DNA from: Poteriospumella lacustris
Taxonomy: Eukaryota; Sar; Chrysophyceae; Chromulinales; Dinobryaceae
Direction of reading: 5' to 3'
Assembly (NCBI GenBank): GCA_008000375.1
Contig: SMOI01000467.1
Location: forward strand, 1,117-22,659
Length of the DNA stretch: 21,543 bases
Each line of letters starts with the position of its first letter. The stretch's first letter is position 1. Below the pieces are notes generated by a model. That model was not told the DNA's origin, searched no databases, and saw only the letters and a list, made by a program, of their open reading frames with translations. Below are positions 15,828-21,543 of this stretch, piece after piece. A program made the position numbers and the translations under genes.

Positions 15828-16304
15828 ATGTTATGTTGAAGGGCCTCTTTGGACTGTTGCCAGTACCTCACGTGCCAATGCCAATAATTTTCGATTCGAT
15901 GTCGATGCATCACATAAATAAAATTGCATACCCATCGATAAAGTCTTGAGAGACGACTCATATCCCAGCCAAACAACATTTCTTTGTCTTTCAATCTCAC
16001 TGGATATGCCATGAAATTCAAGAAAATAAGCCATCCTTCTTGGCCGTTGACCCAGGAGACAGAACTCAGTAGGTGTCCTAAGACAGGTCATGTGTTCATT
16101 CCGGAATCTGAACATGAATGCGAAATCATTCTGAATCATTCAATAGCATTGGGCTATTGAATCGTAGATATTCCCGCTCGATAGGTTCAGATATGTAATG
16201 GATACAGAAAAAGAGGTCAAACTCGAAACCTGCAAACGAAGCACATCGACAGTTTCAGCAATCACGCACGCGAAATTGTGGAAGTGCGAGATTTGGGGTC
16301 GAGA

Positions 16305-16529
16305 TTACTTCTGGACATTCAGCAGCAGGCCCGAGTGCTTAAAGACTTCGACAATCGTTTGCGATACCTCATGCAGACGGTCCCGTGGCAGGAAGACGTT
16401 GCAGTCATCCATGTATGCCACAAGGCCCATTCGGTCTGGGGCGCCCCTGCGTCGTCGGAAGAATTGCACCAGATCCCGTGCGGGCATGCCAGTTTCCGGG
16501 TCGATGTACAAAGCCCCACGCTCTATCAT
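16305..16529 (-). pseudogene. Reverse transcriptase fragment, YMDD box (non-LTR-like)
   Basis: The minus frame of 74 codons contains VAYMDDCNVFLPRDRLHEVS with the polymerase box YMDD at residues 39-42, then GLLLNVQK, the conserved sequence after the palm helix (normally followed by C; here a stop). Before the box, YIDPETGMPARDLVQFFRRR is plausible finger/palm sequence. No flanking RT motifs are open, so only a scrap of about 75 residues survives. It could come from a LINE or from a DIRS/Ngaro element. Minus-strand ORFs at 15831-16139 may be decayed downstream sequence but are not recognisable. Confidence 0.6.
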
Positions 16530-17064
16530 AATCCATCAATGAAATTGTTTAGTTCTGAGTAAGGAAGAAAACGTAAAACGTGATATGAATCTTGCAAGGA
16601 AGGTCTGTGATAGACGAGAACAACTTGGCTATTGGCCAATCGATAAGCACTCTTTTCATAGATAGATCCAAGCGTTTCTTGATACACCGGGATAGCAAAC
16701 GTTTAAGAGCATGGTAGTGATTATGGTAGGTTTTACAAAGAAGACGTATTTGACACTGTCAATGAGGGCCTGGAGTTTCAAGTTGTGCCGCCTATGAAGT
16801 GTCTTCGTACGGTACTTGATATGTAATACGCAGAGGCATCAGGTCACGCGCACACTTGCAGTGATCGAACAATTTGCAATCACTTTAAATAATTAGTTGC
16901 AGCATCGACAAAATATAACCAACAGTAGCAAGTTCTCATCAACAAGAAACCGCATGGAATGTGCAGCCGCACTCGTTATAGACATTTTCCATATTGAAAA
17001 GGTGTTCCCTTGGTAATGAAACAACCTGAATCGTGGGCTTTGCTCACAAATCATTCTTTAAGCC
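16530..17064. other. No recognisable gene
   Basis: Over 500 bases with frequent stops on both strands. No repeat of other parts of the window, no RNA gene and no convincing regulatory element was seen. Confidence 0.5.
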
Positions 17065-17515
17065 ATGTCTCGTTCCCTTAAAGAAATTGTCAGCGAAATC
17101 GAGGGTGTCACGACCAACGCCTTTCGTTGGACCACAGATTTACTGAATATGCTGAACTTCTGGTTGAAAGAAATCCGCTTCCCAAGAACTGTTTGATCGG
17201 ATCTCTTATCGTGGAAGAAATCAACGATACGAGTGCCGTTAGGGCAAAACCCAAAAGGTCTACAGATGATGACCTTTCGAAGATCAAACCTGTGCTCGTC
17301 CAAACATGATCTGGTGCGACATGAATGACACACAGTTAAACAAAATGGGACAGATTTGGCAAGAGCGCACGGGCTATTTTGTTTCCTTGGCTTCGGCTCG
17401 GTTTTACTGTCACCACCTTGCAGAAACAGGCACTTACAGTAAAATCAAGGGTGACAGTAACCCTATGTATAGTGTCGAATACGAACTGACGTTAAATTTA
17501 GAGCGAGCGTTTTAG
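17065..17515 (+). pseudogene. Broken hypothetical protein
   Basis: Three short + strand frames follow one another. From ATG 17065 (SRSLKEIVSEIEGVTTNAF) 42 codons to a stop near 17194; from 17127 60 codons (KNCLIGSLIVEEINDTSAVR, KRSTDDDLSKIKPVL); from 17306 69 codons (MNDTQLNKMGQIWQERTGYF). Composition looks protein-like in each, and single-base shifts could join them. Not recognised. A single decayed ORF is the favoured reading; unrelated chance ORFs are possible. Confidence 0.3.
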
Positions 17516-17988
17516 AGTTGGCAGCGACAGTGCAAGATGACGACGACGTTGCGAATTTCCACTGGAACAGGACACCATACGTAACACAATCGTTGACGAG
17601 TAGTTGAGACAGAAACAAGTTTGTCAGTTCTGAGTACCAAATTAAAAATGAACACATTTGATCATTTTTAACACGAAAACAAAAAACGCTGGGTCGCCAT
17701 GCCGAGTGTATCGTTGGGATAGTCGAGAGGAAGATCATCAACCAGGAACATCGCATTCGTCATCACAAATCTTCCACAATCAAAGGAGTTATGGTGCTAC
17801 GGTCCACCCCGGTGACTATTAATATACAATCATTCTTTCACCAGAGCCAATGGTACCTCGTCACCTGCTGCAGATGTCGCCACCATTACTGTTACTCTGT
17901 TTAGTCTCTCATACCTTTCGTTCCTCGCTGCTTTGACTCTCTTTCTTTATTTGCATCGCCACGCGAGATTTAAGGTTACCAGGAAAAG
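17516..17988. other. No recognisable gene
   Basis: Contains a small hairpin AAAAATGA / TCATTTTT at about 17645-17670. The minus-strand ORF at 17463-17756 has no recognisable motif. No other feature. Confidence 0.45.
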
Positions 17989-18153
17989 ATGAGCACATTG
18001 GTGATGTCCTCTGGCCAACTATCGTTTAAGAACAGCAAACATCTATATGGTAAGCACACCAATCTCATTGATGCGGTGAAGAGAGGTGACATCGTCATCC
18101 ACCACTTTTTTGAAATTAAATTCAATTATCAAACAAAAGAAAAACAAAAATGA
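17989..18153 (+). pseudogene. Possible copia RNase H C-terminal scrap
   Basis: A 54-codon frame reads FKNSKHLYGKHTNLIDAVKR then GDIVIHHF, which resembles the copia end pattern SKHIDIRYHFIRDxVxxGDI. The histidine and the KRGDI block are in the right order. It lies upstream of the RT scrap at 18185, the reverse of normal copia order (RT then RNase H). Similarity is by eye only. Confidence 0.35.
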
Positions 18154-18184
18154 TTTGGACTCGTTCAGTCAGTATCGAAGATAA

Positions 18185-18403
18185 AGGCTTATGAAGAGCC
18201 CGACAGATGAATGTCTGTACATGCAGACAAATGGACGCCACAAGATCATATTGTGTGTATATGTTGATAATATCGTTGTGTATCAACTCATATTGATCTA
18301 CGTACGTTTCGAGATCGTAACTCAATACGTCCTCCTTCACTAAGTCGCAACTGCTCAGCATAAGATTAGAACAATATGTTGACTATTCTGGGAATTGAGT
18401 TCA
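18185..18403 (+). pseudogene. copia reverse transcriptase scrap with YVDN in place of YVDD
   Basis: The frame from 18185 to the stop at 18341 reads SPTDECLYMQTNGRHKIILC followed by VYVDNIVV. This matches the copia pattern D-x-C-L-Y ... I-L-x-x-Y-V-D-D, with the second catalytic aspartate replaced by asparagine (GAT AAT at 18266-18271). About 40 bases later TILGIEFKVLL matches the following FLGI block in another frame. Clearly dead; older than the copy at the left edge by its decay. Confidence 0.6.
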
Positions 18404-18728
18404 AAGTTCTCTTGAATCCACCTTGCAACTTTTTCAGTTTCGCCCCATTTTTAATACATTTCTCCGAACTGAGAATTTCAATATATCTGAGGTACCCTCG
18501 GAATCCAGTATCTCTGCGGTGCTCTGCGGTGAATTGCGCTAACAAATCTACATGAAGGTGACTTTTTCAAATTTCAATCGATTTTACAATCGCCTTTTCG
18601 ACCCGGCGGGTCTCTCGGGTCGAAAAGTCGGTGACGTTTTTACTACGGCCTACAGACGTTTCGATTTCGACCCGACTTTTCGATTGAAAAGTGTGTGCGC
18701 GGACTGACCCTGAGCGCTCTTGTTCAAA
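18404..18728. other. No gene; hairpin-containing stretch
   Basis: Contains a 10-bp tandem pair CTCTGCGGTG at about 18514-18533 and a set of CTTTTCGACCC-type words on both strands between 18594 and 18745, listed separately. No ORF of interest. Confidence 0.5.
18594..18627. repeat. Hairpin with perfect 12-bp arms
   Basis: CTTTTCGACCCG, a 10-base loop GCGGGTCTCT, then CGGGTCGAAAAG. Related words follow: TTTCGACCCGACTTTTCG near 18664 and CTTTTCGACCGGAC near 18736. A decayed inverted-repeat terminus of an unidentified element is possible. Confidence 0.9.
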
Positions 18729-18966
18729 ATGGGATGCTTTTCGACCGGACTTGGCCCGATGTTCAACAATCCGGAAGAAGGAGAGTCAATGCGCAAGAAA
18801 AGACTGACGGAGGCTCAAAAATGTGCAATCGTAGCCTCTGTCAACAACTTCCGCGAGCGCAACTAGCAACTGTTGGAACAAGCCAGTAAGAGCGAGAGCG
18901 TCCAAGCTCGGGCTGGCGATGGACAGCCACTCGTTCAACGAGTGGTTGCGGCAAGCAGACAACGAT
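18729..18966 (+). pseudogene. Transposase N-terminal helix-turn-helix remnant
   Basis: From ATG 18729 the frame reads MRKKRLTEAQKCAIVASVNN and stops at 18867; the next frame continues KLGLAMDSHSFNEWLRQADN. First-helix KRLTEAQKxAIV followed by A-x-x-L-G-x-x ... W-L-R-x-A-D is the layout of pogo/CENP-B-type N-terminal domains. One frame change is needed. The matching DDE part lies nearby but on the opposite strand (19430-19686). Confidence 0.4.
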
Positions 18967-19029
18967 AGCCACCATGGAATAGCCTGTAATCTGATGAGAT
19001 CAGATTAATTCAACCTAAAGTCGAAGATC

Positions 19030-19686
19030 TTACCTTTGTGTACCAACAGAATTAATCGTGAAGACCCGGAAGATGTCCAAGCACACAGGGTTCCCCAGGG
19101 TGAACCTCTCGTGCACGAAAACGCTGCTGGAAGTAATAACTTCACAAAACGACCAGCAGCACAAATTGTTGTACGACGATCGACGATAAGCACGGACGAC
19201 AGCCGCAACGTCGTCCGTGCTCATCGTCGCCGCCACACCAGGAACACCGACACGTATGTGCCACCGACATTGGGGACGCGTTCCTTTACGACCACATGGC
19301 AGAGACCGGGTTGGCGGTGCACATGCGCCTTCGGAAGGACGCGTCGTACAATGACTACATCGAGCCCAGCGGCAGCATTGTCGTGAAACTCCAGCGCGTC
19401 GTGAAACGGCAGCGGCCGCATGTGTAGCGGAAACAAGATATGGAAGAAACATTACGGTTTTCCAACCGTACACGGCTTGGAACTCAACAATCGTACCGGA
19501 GGCTGCATGGGGTATATTGGCCGTATACTTTCTCTTTTCGTCACGAAACTCGTCGATAACGCGACTCGTACCTCTTTCAGCCCGCTTATGATCGTTCGTT
19601 GGAAAGGATAGCATACCAAACTCATCGGAACCCACAAAAACACAAGGAAGAACCCCTTCCTTGAGACCCAAAGCAAGTCGATCCAA
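19030..19686 (-). pseudogene. pogo-like (DDE_1) transposase core fragment
   Basis: A minus ORF of 218 codons starting at 19686. Residues 1-85 resemble the first half of a DDE_1 catalytic core: GSDEFGMLSFP (candidate first aspartate), RAERGTSRV, then RDEKRKYTANI and AASGTIVEFQAVYGWKT, matching the family pattern K-R-x-x-T ... G ... P-x-Q-x-I-x-x-G-K-T. After about residue 85 (below 19430) the protein turns cysteine- and arginine-rich and no longer resembles the family; another minus frame (19221-19436) and a + frame (about 19240-19427) are also open there. So only 19430-19686 is supported. Confidence 0.5.
19181..19229. repeat. Inverted repeat with 20-bp arms, one mismatch
   Basis: CGACGATAAGCACGGACGAC at 19181-19200, loop AGCCGCAAC, then GTCGTCCGTGCTCATCGTCG at 19210-19229. 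It lies between the + strand helix-turn-helix remnant and the minus strand DDE fragment. Confidence 0.93.
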
Positions 19687-20324
19687 ACGGGTTTTGCTTT
19701 TAAGTCTTTACCGTCTTGGCGTCCGCTGCAATTCTCATCTCACACAAATTGTGCGAAACGCCCAATTGTGCGAAAACGTGCAAACCGCACGTCGTTGGTT
19801 CGTTGGTCTGTGATAGGAGAGAAGACCCTTTTATTTCTCGACGAAGACGAATTAAAATCTCAACCAAAGTATACCTTCGTGTTGCATTTAAGGTCTTTTG
19901 TAGATTGTTGCTAATTCCTAGATGAGATACGTGATGATTGACCAACATGGCAATGTGCGCGAGCGCTGTGCAAAAGCAGCTCGCTTGTTGGAAGGGCCAT
20001 CCGTGGTCCAAATCGGCGGCCACTGAACGCTTTGGAATCCTGCTTTATACTCTATGTCGGAAAGATATGGGTTCAAATGATTTGATTTGATTTGTTTACC
20101 AGAGCTACGCACGAGGACCCTTAGGGTACGTTCTGTGCGTTTCAAGAAGCTATTTTCAGCTTTTTGAGTGGGGAGTTCGAAAAGCGGCTCGTTTCGTGAA
20201 ACGGTTTATGCGCGAGAAGCGTTCTGCGCGGGGTCGCTAGACGGCTTTAACGGGAAAGTAAAAATCATGTCTTGGGTCCAATTTCCAATCGGATACACCT
20301 GGCGTATTTGGAAAACTCTCAAAG
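19687..20324. other. No recognisable gene
   Basis: Short ORFs only, including 34 codons at 19921-20025. Small direct repeats CAAATTGTGCGAAA / CCAATTGTGCGAAAA near 19745-19775 and GATTTGATTTGATTTG near 20080. At 20098-20122 CCAGAGCTACGCACGAGGAC followed by CCTTAG resembles 8211-8235. Confidence 0.45.
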
Positions 20325-21000
20325 ATGGTCAACTGGACTGACGAAATGAATGACAATTCGTGTCCTCAAGGAGGCGGGCCTCCATACAGTTGATAAAAGT
20401 ATCAAGAATGCTGCATGGGTGCAGATCCACAAAAGATACATCGAGAACCTGCCGTTAACATGCAAAGCTGTTGATGTCAAGCAAATTCAAAAGAAGAAAT
20501 ATATGATTTTTATGGTGAACTGCATGTCTGATCCAGCTTGCTATTTTCTATTTATGCGCTCATTTATGGTATCGATCATTGCAGACTTTGAAGGGGAACT
20601 AAGAGTAATCAATACCACCCAATTCACATATGCGGAATACACTTATGCGTTGCCTGATCGAATTGGTGGTCTTAGTAAAGTATCAACCATCGAGCTGATC
20701 AATGGGTTTTTCGGCAGCTTGGTGTCAACGTCAACATCGACGTTGATGATCCTACGAATAGGACGACAAGCAAAGTACATCTACCCGAGAAAAGAGATTT
20801 CACCTGTACTCCAAGGAAACCACGAGAGTATTTTCGTTCGAAGACGGTTCGAAGAATTCCAACCGCGAGCGGTCCGCGCTCTTCGACAAACGGTTTTCAA
20901 GACAAGCAAAACAGACGGATTCGAGAGGCAGCAAGGGAAGATGCCAGCAGCCCGAATACACACGAGTCCGTTCAAACAGACAGATGGTCGAAATTGTTGA
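20325..21000 (+). pseudogene. Myb/SANT-like DNA-binding protein remnant
   Basis: The short frame from ATG 20325 reads MVNWTDEM; after a one-base shift the frame from 20350 (216 codons) continues IRVLKEAGLHTVDKSIKNAA then WVQIHKRY. A W-T-x-E-M start followed by a helix, K-x-x-A-W-x-x-I and then K-x-x-x-K-K is the layout of Myb/SANT-like domains found beside Harbinger-type transposases and in expanded families of stramenopile genomes. The rest of the frame to 21000 is not recognised. A second open frame without stops (about 20724-21110; NIDVDDPTNRTTSKVHLPEK) competes with it, so the true frame beyond residue 120 is unclear. Confidence 0.35.
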
Positions 21001-21250
21001 TCTGTGTGTGCGATGGGTGCGTGGTGCTCTATATTTCCCAGATTAGAACTGATTCAACCGACTCGAAAGTCCGTGGACGAAGCGTTCACTGTCGAAGGAA
21101 GACGTGAACGATCAGCAAAGAGGGCCAACGACCGATGTGACCCTCAGGACGTCATCAGAGCAGAGGCAACGACCGCATCGTCCACGCACCGCATGTGAGA
21201 AACCCGATCATGTTTGCGTACGCGTGCGCGCGTAGCGGCAGTTGCATATT
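21001..21250. other. No supported gene
   Basis: A 64-codon ORF at 21004-21198 is not recognised. At 21212-21237 the minus strand reads CGCTACGCGCGCACGCGTAC followed by GCAAAC, related to the GC palindrome inside the 437-bp unit. Confidence 0.4.
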
Positions 21251-21309
21251 GTGAAGCATCTTGTCGGTCCGTTCCATTCTGTATGGCAGCGTCTAGGGTT
21301 CCACCTCAG

Positions 21310-21400
21310 GGGGATGACGCGAGTACAAGACCTGGCACTTGTTGACGTTCAGGATCAGTCGGAAAAGTCCACGATTTCTTGAGATACTTCGGGGAAGCGA
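21310..21400 (-). pseudogene. Second scrap of the YMDD-type reverse transcriptase
   Basis: The minus strand reads RFPEVSQEIVDF, then in another frame LILNVNKCQVLYSR. This parallels RLHEVSQTIVEVF ... LLLNVQK of the fragment at 16305-16529, with a few bases missing between the blocks. The YMDD box itself is not found upstream. Same family, independently decayed. Confidence 0.45.
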
Positions 21401-21470
21401 TGTGTCCGCCACTCACCCTGCGTCGTCCTAGATCCTATTCCCAGTCGTTCCAGACTTCGATCTGGGGGCA

Positions 21471-21543
21471 GGGGGGTAACTCATCCAAAAAATAACTCGT
21501 ATAAACCGAAACTCATACAAAGTTCCGTTTTTTATCCAAACCG
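21471..21543 (+). mobile_element. Start of a second iteron foldback element, cut by the window edge
   Basis: GGGGGGTAACTCATCCAAAA followed by AACTCGTATAAACCGAAACT and TTATCCAAACCG mirrors the left end of 12920-13454 (GGGGGTTATTCGCCCAAATG, CTCGCCCAAACCGAAACT), with CGCCC drifted to CATCC or CGTAT. Only 73 bases are visible. Confidence 0.55.

Noticed and set aside
19240-19427. + strand open frame ending VVKRQRPHV
   Set aside because: Reasonable composition but no start, no recognised family and overlap with two minus frames; not enough to call a gene.

Overview
The window is a eukaryotic repeat-rich region built almost entirely from transposable-element remnants. No intact host gene, rRNA, tRNA or bacterial-style operon is recognisable. 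Pieces of at least six mobile-element classes are present: Ty1/copia (two loci), pogo-like DDE transposon (one whole element, one fragment), piggyBac, a HUH/CRESS-Rep type transposase resembling Replitrons, a 9-bp-TSD foldback element and a non-LTR-like reverse transcriptase (two fragments). This mix, the moderate GC, and a 59-bp GT-AG intron suggest a protist, most plausibly a stramenopile (diatom or oomycete-like). That assignment is inference; the sequence alone does not settle it.

Layout. 1-1879 holds the pol 3' part of a copia element on the + strand (RT, RNase H), broken by frameshifts and an amber stop. Its purine-rich 3' stretch (1880-2178 and 4656-4925) appears to be split by a pogo-like DNA transposon (2179-4655) with 37/38-bp terminal inverted repeats and a minus-strand transposase in three frames. 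An LTR-like repeat follows (4926-5184). Next comes a piggyBac element (5221-8025) with 14-bp inverted ends, palindromic subterminal repeats and a + strand transposase in several frames; it abuts a second copy of the LTR-like repeat (8028-8190). 8461-9623 carries the Rep-like gene, with an inferred intron and several frameshifts; its 3' end recurs inverted at 10880-11046. 9775-12900 holds short unrecognised ORFs, a 39-bp palindrome and a three-unit array of 32-bp palindromic repeats.

12920-13454 is a foldback element made of 16-bp iterons in opposite orientations, flanked by a perfect 9-bp duplication; the start of a related copy is cut by the right window edge (21471-21543). A 437-bp sequence at 13472-13908 is repeated, with no difference I could find, at 15310-15746, where it interrupts the start of a minus-strand ORF and is flanked by a direct repeat of about 83-104 bp. 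The right third (16300-21540) contains RT fragments, copia scraps in scrambled order, a split pogo-like gene with its helix-turn-helix and DDE parts on opposite strands next to a 20-bp-arm inverted repeat, and a possible Myb/SANT-like remnant.

The genes do not form a pathway. The window records successive nested insertions and decay. The most unusual parts are the Rep/HUH element, the piggyBac with a Tudor-like plus RGG-rich N-terminal extension, the iteron foldback family and the 437-bp duplicated unit.
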